Shown one piece after another: positions 11,458 to 23,000 of a stretch of 64,000 nt of DNA. Source of the DNA: Galeruca laticollis. Lineage: Eukaryota > Arthropoda > Insecta > Coleoptera > Chrysomelidae. A program made the position numbers and the translations under genes. Location of the stretch: NCBI GenBank assembly GCA_963921935.1, contig OY998175.1, forward strand, positions 223,774,517-223,838,516. The letters run 5' to 3'. The notes under the pieces were generated by a model. The model had not been told where the DNA came from. It made no database searches and saw nothing but the letters and a program-made list of their open reading frames with translations. Numbering within the stretch: the first letter of the stretch is position 1; each line of letters begins with the position of its first letter.

Positions 11458-12545
11458 TTAAACAGAGTATATCGGAGAATTTTGGGAGTACAACAAAAAC
11501 TGTATGCAAAATTTAAAAAAACTCACATCAGACATATAATTTCTTAAATATGATTTTATCCTCTTCAGAGTTGAGAATGATCTTTCTAAAGTAGCTTTGT
11601 GACAGGCATTGTTGCTAATACTTGCAGTAATATAAAGATACCTATTTGGAAAAATTTCTGAACTGCAGATCCGTAAAGCATTCGCGACACCAGAATTTTT
11701 ATTCAGATAAGGCATTATCTTTGCAAGTAGCCAGACCTGCTTCATAAATTGTCACTAGATTTTTAAAGTCAGTCTGATCATGTGAACAGATGTTGCGAAT
11801 ATGGAATTAAAACCCTTTAGTAAATTTTTGTGATCTATAGAACGCTCTTTTAACTGAAATGAAAATGAGTCCAAAAAACTGTTAAAAACCATAATTCTGT
11901 AATATTCTTCCGGTATATTTAAATTTAAGTTTGGATTAGCTCTATGCGTTTCACGCTTTCTGGGAATACTTAATGTGTATCTTCCTCTAGATTTGTAATC
12001 CTCTTACTTAAAATGTTTTTACGTTTGGGATATATGAAAAAATCGTGAATCTTTCCTATCACAGTTTCTAATAGATGGTACTTCGCATGACTTTGAAACT
12101 ACTAAATTTAAACAATGTACATAGTGAACCAACGGGTGATTTTTCTTCATATGAGACTGCACATCACTGATATGACCCGACATTGCTGATGCACCGTCAT
12201 AGCCCTGACCACGCAAATTTGACGTATCTAAACCAAATGATTGCAGGCTGTCTAATATCAAGCAGGCCCTTCCTTCACAAAATGCTTTCCCGATCGACGT
12301 ATCTTACGCATATACAAACTTGTTCTATTCCCGAGATACCTGCAGTTTCATCTACAAGAACCGAGCAGCACTTTGAGCCGTTAACTTTCTTAGCGACCTT
12401 TTTTAATATAACTTTGTTGCATGAATCAATTATTGCATTTTAACTTACTGGAATAATGTATTTATTTCTTTCAACGGCTCCTTCTAGAAACTTTTTAAGT
12501 CCAAGAGCGCGATATCGTACAATAGATCTAATTTTCATCATTATG
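11458..12545 (-). pseudogene. hAT-family transposase remnant (ZMYM1/DUF4371 type)
   Basis: Read on the minus strand from about 12,545 downward. Visible in order: RYRALG near the start, KVNGSKCCSVLVDETAGISG and EQVCICVRYVD (about 12,300-12,400), then LRGQGYDGASAMSG with HPLVHYVHCLNLVVSKS (12,100-12,220), the block containing the conserved Asp region and the CxxH-type motif of this family, then EEYYRIMVFNSFLDSF near 11,900, and the C-terminal hAT dimerisation segment TLERSFSTLKRIKSYLRN (11,540-11,620). Frameshifts near 12,265, 12,020 and 11,750 break the reading frame. The N-terminal zinc finger and terminal repeats are not recognisable. Family-wide, these proteins cut and paste hAT elements; this copy is inactive. 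Confidence 0.85.
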
Positions 12546-12639
12546 CCCTAAATTCTCGTTAACAAGAATACTTCCGACTCGTTAGAGCAATATCTTGCCT
12601 ACCGCACAAAATAATCGCGTCTATAATAGGCTAAATGTT

Positions 12640-12957
12640 TCAAGTTTATATATACCAGACCTTAATGTCCAGAATGTGATGCTGTCTATTTGGGTGAAAC
12701 CCGTAGAAATTTTGAAATCAGATACAGTGAACAATTACGAGCATAGAGATTAAAACAACCAGATAAATCCCACTACGCAAAACATCTACTTGCCACGTAA
12801 CGCAGAACTAGACGTACTACATATTTGTGATAAGAAACAAGAACTGGAGTTCCTTGAAGAATTGAAAATTAGAAGACACTTAAGAAACCCACAATATGAA
12901 GTCGTCAATGAACAGATAAATCTAGGGAGTTCTCCACTTTTAAACTGTCTTCCTTAA
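12640..12957 (+). pseudogene. Penelope-like GIY-YIG endonuclease remnant
   Basis: Two frames give the C-terminal part of a Penelope-like element. CPECDAVYLGETRRNFEIRY at about 12,668-12,730 matches the GIY-YIG-associated C--C---Y-G-T-R-F--R--EH motif of these elements, followed by SHYAKHLL near 12,770. After a frameshift, LHICDKKQELEFLEELKI (about 12,818-12,875) and NEQINLGSSPLLNCL match the usual tail. The reverse transcriptase part is not present here, but a separate Penelope RT piece lies at about 47,030-47,268. Confidence 0.75.
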
Positions 12958-13377
12958 GTGATAATTGTGAAAATCAGCAGATACAGTTTTCCTGGTTTTC
13001 TACATCATGGCACAGTTATACCGATCTTTTTTGCGACAATGATATCCAGGATATCCCCATAGGGCTAATGATAATTAAACTTTAATATTTGTAATATCAT
13101 ATCATTCTTTTTTTTTCTATTAATATATATTAAGTCAATTACAAGGTGGGCACTTCTTGGTCTGCCCAAAAATCATTATTAAACATCAGGTAGGCATCAA
13201 ATTCAATTCAAATTTTACTATAAATACGTTTCGCGCGAATCAAGAAAGACAAACGTTGTCGGATTGTGTGTTCAAAGATGATATTAAGTCTAATAATAGA
13301 TACAAATAGTATACCTGACCTTGAAAGCTGGTTAACAAAGAATCTATTCAATACATTATAAAATAAGAAAATATATC

Positions 13378-13556
13378 CAAAATTATCCTCGAATTGTTGC
13401 CGGCGAAAGTACAAAGGGGTAGAGAGACATGTGCGGTGGTGACTGAAACCTTTGTATCTATCCCGACTTTATTTATTTATGAAGACGGTTTCTATTTTAA
13501 GAACGATTTGCAATTTATTAAGCAGTTATTATGGGTTAAAAGAGTTTGAAATTTGA
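13378..13556. repeat. Dispersed repeat, copy A
   Basis: About 180 bp that recurs at 17,671-17,842 in the same orientation. Shared landmarks are AAATTATCCTSGAATTGTTG, CCTTTGTATCTATCCCGACT and GGGTTAAAAGAGTTTGAAAT, with indels between them. It carries no coding motif; a short non-autonomous element or LTR fragment is possible. Confidence 0.8.
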
Positions 13557-15396
13557 GTACTTTCAACGAACTTAGTGACATTGAAAAATTGTGCTAATGC
13601 TAGCATTATCAATAACTATGTCAAGACCACAAAATTCCCTAAATCGATTCAATTATTCTATTTTTAAAATTTTGTTACTTTTTGGACTCAAACTACGCAA
13701 AGTAGAAGAAATAATATAAAAAAACTTGTTTCATAATGTCTTTCATCGCACTTGGCCACGTGCGATAAAATGATGCCGTATGAAACTTGATCTTTAATTA
13801 ATATATCACCTATTTGAACAAAATAAAACGATTCAAAATCTAGAAATAAGTTTACTTAGAATATCTTAGAAAATTTAAATACACGTACTTAAAAGGATCC
13901 CCTAAATGTAGAAATTTTTTTAATACCTTATGGCACTTAATTTTGCAAAAGTGACTGTTAAATATTGTATATTAAACACGTGGACACTATTCTGTGCGAC
14001 ATTGAAACCATCGTTCTAGTGACTTTAATGAATATTTGAGAAAATAGTCTTCCATGGACAAGTTACCTGTTCTCGGCCTCAGACTACCTATTACCGGACA
14101 GAATGGGCCTGGTGATCGAAAACACCCGTTTCTCGGCAGTTTAATAATTTTAGAGGGAACATTGGGACTAGATTACATGTTTTTTATTAAAATAAAAAAA
14201 TTAAATATATAGTGAAACATGTATATACTTACAATAACTGTATATAAAAAACAACAAATAATTCATCAGGTACAAATTAATTTTTAGAATCCCAAGCAGG
14301 TACGCCGTAGGAATGGTCATTTTACAAGGGTTTATTACTCTCTACCTTTTTGAAATAGAGTATAGTACAATTTCAGTTATAATGGAATCGACTTTTATTT
14401 TTCGTTTTTCAAGTAATATTGAAATAATCGGAGAAGAATAGGCTTGCTATTCAATTTAATGAAACAGGGGTTGTTAGAGGTAGTTGACGATAATATTTTT
14501 TGTGGTACAAATTAATACAAATTCAATTTTAATTTGTTTAAAATTATTTTTAATTTGAATATTTGAGATTCTGTGACACAAAAAATTAAAATGGCGAAAA
14601 AAGTTCTCATCGTTGATGCTCCTTCCACTAGTCACATATATGAGTTGGCTATTACATATACTGATCCTATTGAGCATGCACTCTCAAGTAGTAACTCATA
14701 TCCTCATTAGTAACTGGAAGTTTCTAACAACTTACAACGGAGCAAGGTAGCAAATCCTAATAACACCATACATAATTATTCAAATTGTGAGTGAAGTTTG
14801 GGTTTCCGAAAAGAATGTTTTTGAAAAACGAAAATTATTATAATGACTACTTTATTCAACAACTAATCTGACATAAAGAGTGAAAGAGTAAATTAACATT
14901 TGTATTTATAACTTCGTTGTCGGTGAAGCGTCAGCGGGTTCCGTGGCGCTGGGTCATCGTATTCAGGGCCTTAACTTGTGTCATTGATATAGAATTATGC
15001 GTGTGACAAGAAATTTATGTTTTGGTTGTTATGTTTTCTTAAATTAATATTACGTGGTTATAGATCTATATAAAATCGTTTTTGGTAATAAACGTTATTT
15101 CTCTGTGTATTACTTACTAAACTGAATGTAAACGGGCAATACAAAATAAGATCGTAGCTCTCCCATCGGATCCCGAATTGTAACCATATGGATTGTATTG
15201 GTAGCAGTGTAATAAGTGTTGTGTCATTTTGATGATTTGGAAAACTAAACTTTTATTATAAACTAAAATAGAATCAAACCACTGAAACAACAATAGAAAC
15301 CAATTTAGAAAATATATTAAACATAATTTCTTCTGTAAACAAATCAATCTGTTATCTGTTAATGCCACTATATAGGGTACGCCATGCTGTATCGCC
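13557..15396. other. No recognisable gene
   Basis: AT-rich sequence with only short open frames on either strand. A small GC-richer patch at about 14,930-14,975 has no identifiable content. Confidence 0.35.
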
Positions 15397-15714
15397 AATA
15401 CGCGGTATTAGTGGTGACGTCATAATCTTAGGTTATGTCAATTTTGTATCCAAACAAACATAACTAGCCATTTAGATGCCATTGGTGTGATTTTGGACCA
15501 GAGATTATACCATTATACTTTGAATATAACTGCTGATATAGGCATTTAGATATACACTAAGTCTTTTACAAAGCGATATATTCGATTCCAGCCAAAATAG
15601 GTATTTATAACAATATACTTTTAATAAAAAAGTTTTCTAGCCTAAGCATGCTATTATAAACTTATGATATACAATTGTTTTAATTCTTTTTCAATATGTA
15701 TTATCTAATTTTAG

Positions 15715-15834
15715 GTTTCCTCACATAAAGAATAATGGTACTGTCCTGGCCACCAGGCTGTAATCATTATAATGTCAGAGAGAACTGTAAGTTTCATAGA
15801 TTTCCAAAGGATCCAAAAGTAGGAAGCTTACAAG
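15715..15834 (+). pseudogene. THAP zinc-finger exon
   Basis: A single exon-like block bounded by a TTTTAG acceptor (ending 15,714) and a donor CAAG/GTACCT (at 15,834). The Met at 15,735 opens a frame with PGCNHYNVRENCKFHRFPKD, which matches the N-terminal THAP signature (C--GC-N-------FHRFPKD). The first zinc-binding Cys, four residues before GC, is Trp here (TGG), so the finger would not fold as usual. The distal C--H pair would lie in a following exon, which I could not find. THAP domains bind DNA in P-type transposases and in host regulators. Its position inside matching inverted repeats favours a transposon origin; a lone host exon remains possible. Confidence 0.6.
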
Positions 15835-16579
15835 GTACCTACATAATGGTAAATATAACATTTTATTTTGTGTGTTTATACAATATTAGTAGAACAATAG
15901 AACCAGATCCCGGAGCTTTTTGTGTAGCTGTTATTTTATGGACGGAAAAAGAAAATTAGCCAACTATTTTTTTGTACCTGATCAATCTTTGTAAACAAGG
16001 TAGAAGCAAACTTGTACGTATTCATGGTATGTTTGATTTTGTACTGTATATATCGATCTTCCTATAACATATACATTATTTGTCATTACATATCTTTCGC
16101 TTTACGTTTTTTATAAGTTGCTTTGTATGATTTTGTAAACGTTTGCGATTTTAAATTGAAATTCCACATTGCACCTTACTTCCCTCTTTCTATTAACTGT
16201 AAACCATTGTATTACAAGTAAATATTTCTCTGTGTAATAAAGAAATTTGAAAAGGTTTTTGTTTATATTATTTGTTTTTAGATAAAATTGAATGTGTTTA
16301 TACATGTAGTTGAAAAGAGAGCCTACAGATCAAATAAAATTTGAAAGCAACCAACGGAAACTCTGAACCTCGTACAAATATGATTTGATTGAGGCAAAGT
16401 TGTTTTCAGACTAAATGGCATATTTTCAATAATGTAAATTTGCAACGTTCCCTCAAGTTAATTCTCTTAAAACGAAACAAATCAAAATTTATAATTATGA
16501 AAACATTTTATTTTATTATGTTAATATAAATAGTACAAATTTGTAAAGGTAGAATGTTACTAAAACATGTAAATTTTTC

Positions 16580-16876
16580 TTCCATTCTTGATGTCGAGCA
16601 ATTCCCACAATAATGACTCTTTGTATCCATAATATTAAATAGCACATGCCCTCTCATGCAATATGTAATGCACCTTGTATCTGGTTATGACAGTTATATT
16701 TTTCAATTATCACTAATATATTTTCATCAAAATGAATTATCTAATTACTGTCTCTTGAGAGTGGTTTTTAATTTTTCGTCATTCGGATACTTGAAAGGAC
16801 ACTTCACTTCAAAAGCATTTTTCACTAACAAGCTCATATTATCATTAAAAAAGGTTTCAAGAGAATGTTGAAACAT
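16580..16876 (-). pseudogene. YqaJ-like (lambda exonuclease-type) nuclease remnant
   Basis: Minus-strand frames give a Met-initiated stretch from 16,876 with LLVKNAFEVKCPFKYPND (about 16,780-16,835); after an in-frame stop and a frame change, HNQIQGALHIA and MCYLILWI (about 16,615-16,690) follow. The order E-KCP, then Y/H-QIQG-L-I, then C----W is the core of the YqaJ/lambda-exonuclease fold (metal-binding E-x-K and the QxQ-type motif). Such domains appear in viruses and in many transposon-borne proteins of arthropods and cnidarians. At least two breaks make it non-functional. Assignment is by motif order only, so it is moderate. Confidence 0.5.
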
Positions 16877-17195
16877 GTTTTGATGACACTAGAACAAAAA
16901 ATCACTATTATTTATCTTATATTTTCACATTAATCAAATAATCCATAAACATAACCTCAAATATAGCTTTTATAATCAAAAATACGGATCGCGGGATAAC
17001 TTACATTATCAAAACTATTATTATTTTTTATATTCAGTAGACACGATTACTTACTTTTCAACAATTTATTCCTTTCAAAAACACGTATGAAACGCTTAAA
17101 TAATCAAAAATCTACACTCAAATGGAAATTCCTATGGCAACAAGTTTTGTTTGGATACAGATCCAAATTGTGACGTCACACTAATCTCGCGTATT

Positions 17196-17670
17196 TTGAA
17201 CACACAAAAAAACGTTTACTTTAGCGCCCACGGGCGTTAAAGAAGCCTGCGAGCGCTGAAGTGGCATTTTACGCCCGCTGAATTGATGCATAAAGTGCAC
17301 TTTATATCCTGATCTTGCATACAAATTTTAAACCGCTTATTTTTCTACTACTTATGATTTTGTTAAATTTACGTCCATCCATTAAAGTTTAAATTCATTC
17401 AATTTTGAATGGAGGAAAAAAGTCAAGGGAACCCTTTTTATACAAAACTTTAAGCCCTACAATTTTTGATACTACGACCTTTTTTAACAATCTATTACCG
17501 TTTTCCAGTAATTGCGATAAAACACTTTTAAAAATTTTTTCTCAACCCTTGCTGGGGGTTGCAGACACTAAAACCTTTATACATTGTTATTGTATCTTCG
17601 AAATTACATTATATCAAAAATGCAAAGTTGTATTAGACCTTATTAAGCTAAATCATAAAATTAATATATT
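17196..17670. other. No gene; short GC-rich patch
   Basis: The first 90 bp hold a GC-rich, partly self-complementary patch (GCGCCCACGGGCGT and related motifs at 17,222-17,280). The rest is AT-rich. The open frame at 17,405-17,761 runs into dispersed repeat copy B and shows no motif I recognise. Confidence 0.4.
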
Positions 17671-17842
17671 CAAAATTATCCTGGAATTGTTGCCAGCGAA
17701 ATTAGCAAATGGTGGAAAGAGAAGTGCAGGTGCATACCAAGGTTGGAGCGGTGGTGGGTGAAACCTTTGTATCTATCCCGACTCTATTTATTTATGAGCA
17801 TAAGTGGTTAGTGTCTGAGGGTTAAAAGAGTTTGAAATTTGG
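17671..17842. repeat. Dispersed repeat, copy B
   Basis: Second copy of the block at 13,378-13,556, same orientation. It lies about 270 bp upstream of the first recognisable BEL/Pao coding sequence. Confidence 0.8.
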
Positions 17843-18109
17843 TAAACTATTTTTAATTTAGTAAATATGAATAATATGGGAGAAGAAGAATTAAAAGTAT
17901 TATGTATATGCGAAAAGACGTTTCCAAAAGAAATTCCTGATATAAAAAAACACATATCATTATTCGTTCTACACACGGAAGGTGATTTATTTTTAATAAA
18001 ATCTTTTCAAATTTACTTAGGTTGAAAAGAAGTGCGGCATATGTATTACGGTTTATTAACAATTGGTCAAAAGGGATCAGCGTAATTTCGGGCCACTTGT
18101 AGTCGATGA

Positions 18110-19448
18110 AATTAATCAAGCATTTATTTACGTTTTAAAGGACGCACAAGGCGAAAGCTTTTACAACTATTAGCGAACAAAACTACTTTTAAAAATTCAA
18201 GCAGCATCACACATGTATCTCCATTTATTGACAAAGAAGGTATTCTTCGCGTGGGAGGTCGCAAAATTCTGAGTTTACCTACGATAAAAAGCATCCAATC
18301 ATCATTTCATCTAATCACAAACTGACAAGGCTAATTTTTAATTACTATCACCAAAACTTATATCATGCCGGGCCGCAATAACTTTCAGCCAACTTTAGAC
18401 AAAACTATTGGCCAGCAAGAGGCAGGGATTTAGCTAGGCGCATAGTTCATAGCTGTACAATTTGCTTTCGCGCTAAACCGAAAGGTATACAGCCCATCAT
18501 GGGTAATTTACCTGCCCAGCGCCTCCTACCTGGACCACCATGTATAGTAAGCGGAGTTGATTACGCGAGTGATTTCTAGACCGAAAGGGGCGCGGTTCCA
18601 AATTAACAAAAGGTTACATTTGCATATTTGTTTGCTTTAGCACTAAGGCGGTTCATATTGAACTTGTTACGGATCTATCCAAGGAAACATTTTTGTTGGG
18701 ACTAAAACGATTTATTTCACGTAGGGGAGAGCTCAGACAAATTTTTTCGGACAATGATAAAAATTTTGTGTCTGCGAGTACAGATTTTAAAGAGCTTAGT
18801 ACATTCCTTGAATAAAACAAACCATCAATAATTATTGATTCATTGTCGAAAGACGAGATAGATTGGAAATTCTCACCGCCATATTCACCCCATTTTAGTG
18901 GTCTTTGGGAAGCGGGTGTTAAATTATTCAAACATCACCTTAAAAGAGTTCTATCACATACTTATGAAGAATTCTACTCGTTATTGACGCAGATTGAGGC
19001 AATAATAAATTCGCGGCCGTTATCCACCGACACCAACGATTACACCGCTCTAACGCCCGCCCATTTTCTTATTGGTCGCCCTATAACCACATCAGGCGAC
19101 CGACAATTTACACACATTCCTATAAATCGACAATCACGCTATCAACTGACTTAAACATTATCACAACATATGTGGGAAAGGTGGAATAAGGAGTATATCT
19201 CTGAGTTGCAGAAGAGAACCAAGTGGGTTGCTACCAAAGGCGATAAGGTTGTCGAAGATCGTCTTGTCCTTATCAAAGAGGACAATTTGCCACCCATGAG
19301 GTGGAAACTTGGCCGCGTTAGTGAAGTGATATGTGGTAGCGACGGCGTAGCGCGTGTTTTTAACATCAAAACTTCTAGTGGCATTATAACCCGTTCATTT
19401 TCAAAAATATGTCCGTTACCCGTAAACGATGATATAGACAATAATTAA
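18110..19448 (+). pseudogene. BEL/Pao integrase and C-terminal domain
   Basis: Segments in order: SPFIDKEGILRVGGRKI at about 18,210; a frame-shifted N-terminal zinc-binding stretch near 18,300-18,480 with RIVHSCTICFRAKP; GVDYASDF followed by a stop at about 18,577 (first catalytic Asp in GVDY); FVCFSTKAVHIELVTDLS; QIFSDNDKNF (second Asp) near 18,745; PPYSPHFSGLWEAGV (catalytic Glu) at about 18,880-18,920; INSRPLS and LTPAHFLIGRP; then, after a stop at 19,152, the DUF5641-type C-terminal domain (QHMWERWNKEYISELQKRTK, ending GIITRSFSKICPLP). The integrase would insert the cDNA copy. At least three stops or shifts inactivate it, although all three catalytic positions are still readable. Confidence 0.92.
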
Positions 19449-19748
19449 ATCAGAAAACAGTTTTAAAAATTCAAACTCTTAGACATATAAGTTAACATTA
19501 GGTAGTTTAAGTGTGATTTTTATAGCATGCTAAATTTAAATATAAGAAGTCACTTCACGAAGCTATTGCCGAAATTAATGATATTACTTGTATTTGCAAG
19601 AAAAATTCTGTGTTACCTCTTTATTATTAGGTATTAGTTTTATGTATATTTACTACCAATACGACAACAACTTTATTTATTGCATTGTCATAAGTGTATG
19701 TTTTTTTTGTACTCTTCCTTTCGGCAATTTTTGCCAAGGCTGGGGGCA

Positions 19749-20058
19749 TGTTGACGCTTATCAGTTACTTACACGCAGATTATATATTTCCCATTATATT
19801 AAATCACTCTACAAAAGGCAGAGCCATAAATACTTTGGCGTCTGGACAGTGTTTACAGTCAAGTGGTCGAACCACCCTTATTTTTAGCTTTTATACCTGT
19901 TTTGAGAGCACATTTCAAAATCATTATGTTATGAGACGCTGAGATGAGAACTCGTTGCATTTATGTACACTCTTAGTTTTATTTAATTTTTGTAATATAG
20001 TTTTCAATTGCTCCTTTCACTTGACGACTTTTATTCCGACATACATCTCATGAACAAT
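19749..20058 (+). repeat. BEL/Pao 3' LTR
   Basis: Starts TGTTGACGCTTATCAGTTAC right after a G-rich polypurine tract and ends CATCTCATGAACA, so the tips form a short inverted pair TGTT/AACA. It contains a TATA-like CTTTTATACC. The last base abuts the 11-bp satellite with no gap. An inverted copy lies at 20,295-20,591. Confidence 0.85.
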
Positions 20059-23000
20059 GTCGAACAAGCGTTGAACGAGCTTCGAACAAGTGTCCATCGA
20101 GCGTCGAACTATCGTTGAACGAGCGTCGATCGAGCGTTGATCGAGCGTCGAACGAGCATCGAAGAGCGTTGAATTTTTCGTCTCTTTCTCATAAAATTGT
20201 TAGTAAAATTTTTTGTAAGGTTCGACGCTCGATGGACGCTTGTTCGACGCTCGTTCAACGCTTGTTCGACGCTCGTTCAACGCTTGTTCGACATTGTTCA
20301 TGAGATGTATGTCGGAATAAAAGTCGTCAAGTGCAAGGAACAATTGAAAACTATATTACAAAAATTAAATAAATCTGAGAATGCACATAAATGCAACGAG
20401 TACTCATCTCAGCGTCTTATAACATAATGATTTTAAAATGTGCTCTCAAAACAGGTATAAAAGCTAAAAATAAGGGTGGTCCGACCACTTGACTGTAAAC
20501 ACTGTCCTGACGCCAAAATATTTATGGCTCTGCCTTTTGTAGAGTGATTTAATATATTGGGAAATATATAAACTGCGTGTAAGTAACTGACAAATTTTTT
20601 CGAAAAATTTTACGAAACATTTCACGAAAAATTTTACGAAAAATTTTAGGAAATATTATCAAAACATTTCACGGAAAATTTTAAGAAAAATTTTAGGAAA
20701 AATTTTAGGAAAAATTTTCGAAAATTTTTAAGAAAAATTTTCGAAAATTTTTAAGAAAAATTTTCGAAAAATTTTACGAAACAATATGTGAAAAATTTTA
20801 CAAAAAATTACACGAAAAATTTTACAAAAAATTTTACGAAATATTTCACGAAAAATTTTACGAAAAATTTTAGGAATAATTTTCGAAAAATTCGACTGTC
20901 GTTCGGCGCTCATTCGACGCTCGTCCGACGCTCGAGCAACAAAGACGCAGACGAGAAAGTGGGCGAAAATTTTGAAAAATTTTACGAAACATTTCACGAA
21001 AAATTTTAGGAAACATTTCACGGAAAATTTTACAGAAAATATTAGGAAAAATTTTCAAAAAATTTTAAGAATAATTTAATGACAAAGAGATGAAAAATGT
21101 AACGCCCTTCGACGCTTGTTCGACGCTCGATCGACGCTCGTTCAACATAGACGCAGACAAAAATTTACGAAGAATTTTACAAAAAATTTTACGAAAAATT
21201 TTACAAAAAATTTCAGGAAAAATTGTCGAAAAATTTTAGGAAAATTTTTCTAAAAATTTGACGACAAATTTTACAAAAATATTTACGAAACATGGACGAA
21301 AACTTTAACGAAAAATTTTGCGAAAAATGTTAAACTTTTTGTAAAATTTTCCGTAAAATTGTTCACAAAATTTTTCGTAAAATTTTTCGCAAAATTTTTC
21401 GTAACATTTTTCGCAAAATTTTTCGAAAATTTTTCCTAAAATTTTTCGTGCAATGTTTCGTAAATATTTTTGTAAAATTTTCCTTAAAATTTTTCGCAAA
21501 ATTTTTCGTAAAATTTTTCGTCAAATTTTTAGAAAAATTTTCCTAGTTTTTCGACAATTTCTCCTAAAATTTTTCGTAAAATTTTTGTAAAATTTTTCGT
21601 GAATTTTTGTCTGCGTCTATGTTGAACGAGCGTTGAACGAGCGTCAGACGAGCGTCGAACGAGCGTCGATCGAGCGTCGAATGAGCGTCGATCGAGCCTC
21701 GAACGAGCGTCGAAGGGCGTTGAATTTTTCGTCTCTTTGTCATTAAATTGTCCTTAAAATTTTTTGTAAAATTTTTCGTAAAATTTTTTGAAAATTTTTC
21801 CTAAAATTTTTTGTAGAATTTTTCGTAAAAATTAAACGAAAAAATTCTCGCAAAATTCTTCGTAACATTATTCATGCAATGTTTCGTAAATATTTTTGTA
21901 AAATTTTTCGTAAAATTTTTCGTCAAATTTTTAGAAAATTTTTCCTAAAATTTTTCGTGAAATGTTTCGTAAATTTTTTCGAAAATTTTTCCTAAAATTT
22001 TTTGTAAAATTTTTGTAAAATTTTTCGTGAATTTTTGTCTGCGTCTATGTTGAACGAGCGTCAGACGAGCGTCGAACGAGCGTCGATCGAGCGTCGAACG
22101 AGCGTCGATCGAGCGTCGAACGAGCGTCGAGGGGCGTTGAATTTTTCGTCTCTTTGTCATTAAATTGTTCTTAAAATTTTTTGTAGAATTTTTCGTAAAA
22201 TTTTTCGTAAAACATTTCGTAAAATTTTTTGTAAAACTTTTTGAAAATTTTTCCTAAAATTTTTTGTAAAATGTTTCGTAGAATTTTTCGTAAAATTTTT
22301 CGTAAAATTTTTTGAAAATTTTTCCTAAAATTTTTTGTAAAATTTTTCGTGAAATGTTTCGTAAAATTTTTCGTAATTCTTTTTGTAAAATTTTTCGTGA
22401 AATTTTACAAAAAATTTTAGGTTAAATTTTGAAAAAATTTTACGGAAAGTTTTACGAAACATTTTACGAAAAATTTTACAAAAAATTTCAAGAACAATTT
22501 AATGACAAAGAGACGAAAAATTCAACGCCCTTCGACGCTCGTTCGACGCTCGATCGACGCTCGTCTGACGCTCGTTCAACATAGACGCAGACAAAAATTT
22601 ACGAAAAATTTTACGAAAAATTTTACAAAAAATTTCAGGAAAAATTTTACGAAAAATTTCAGGAAAAATTTTACAAAAAAATTTACGAAACATTTCACGA
22701 AAAATTTTAGGAAATATTTTCTAAAAATTTGACGAAAAAATTTACGAAAAATTTTTCGAAAAATTCTACGAAAAATTTTACAAAAAGTTTAAAATTCTTC
22801 GCAAAATGTTTCCTAAAATTTTTCGTGCAATGTTTCGTAAATATTTTTGAAAAATTTTTCGCAAAATTTTTCGTTAAATTTTTCGTCAAATTTTTCCCAA
22901 AATTTTTCGTGAAATGTTTCGTAAATCTTTTTGTAAAATTTTTCGACAATTTTTCCTAAAATTTTTTGTAAAATTTTTCGTAAAATTTTTTTTAAAATTT

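Larger units (their letters stand above)
15397..17195. mobile_element. Candidate DNA transposon with THAP exon
   Basis: The ends are inverted repeats: AATACGCGGTATTAGTGGTG at the left matches, with a few changes, the complement of the right end (ACTAATCTCGCGTATT), and pairing continues inward through TGACGTCA and GTATCCAAACAAA for about 100 bp with indels. Inside lie a THAP-domain exon on the plus strand and a YqaJ-like nuclease remnant on the minus strand, so the two coding pieces converge. I found no clear target duplication. A DNA transposon using a THAP DNA-binding domain is the best reading; the superfamily is not assignable by eye. Confidence 0.6.
18110..20058 (+). mobile_element. BEL/Pao LTR retrotransposon, 3' half
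   Basis: Contains the end of pol (integrase), an untranslated stretch (19,449-19,735), a purine-rich tract AAGGCTGGGGGCA and then the 3' LTR starting TGTTGACG. Gag, protease, RT and the 5' LTR are missing at this place. A second BEL/Pao pol piece at 31.4-33.6 kb covers protease to RNase H but is far away and not evidently the same copy. Confidence 0.9.

Noticed and set aside
17405..17761. 118-codon frame next to repeat copy B
   Set aside because: Its last third is the dispersed repeat, which reads differently at copy A, so the frame is not conserved.
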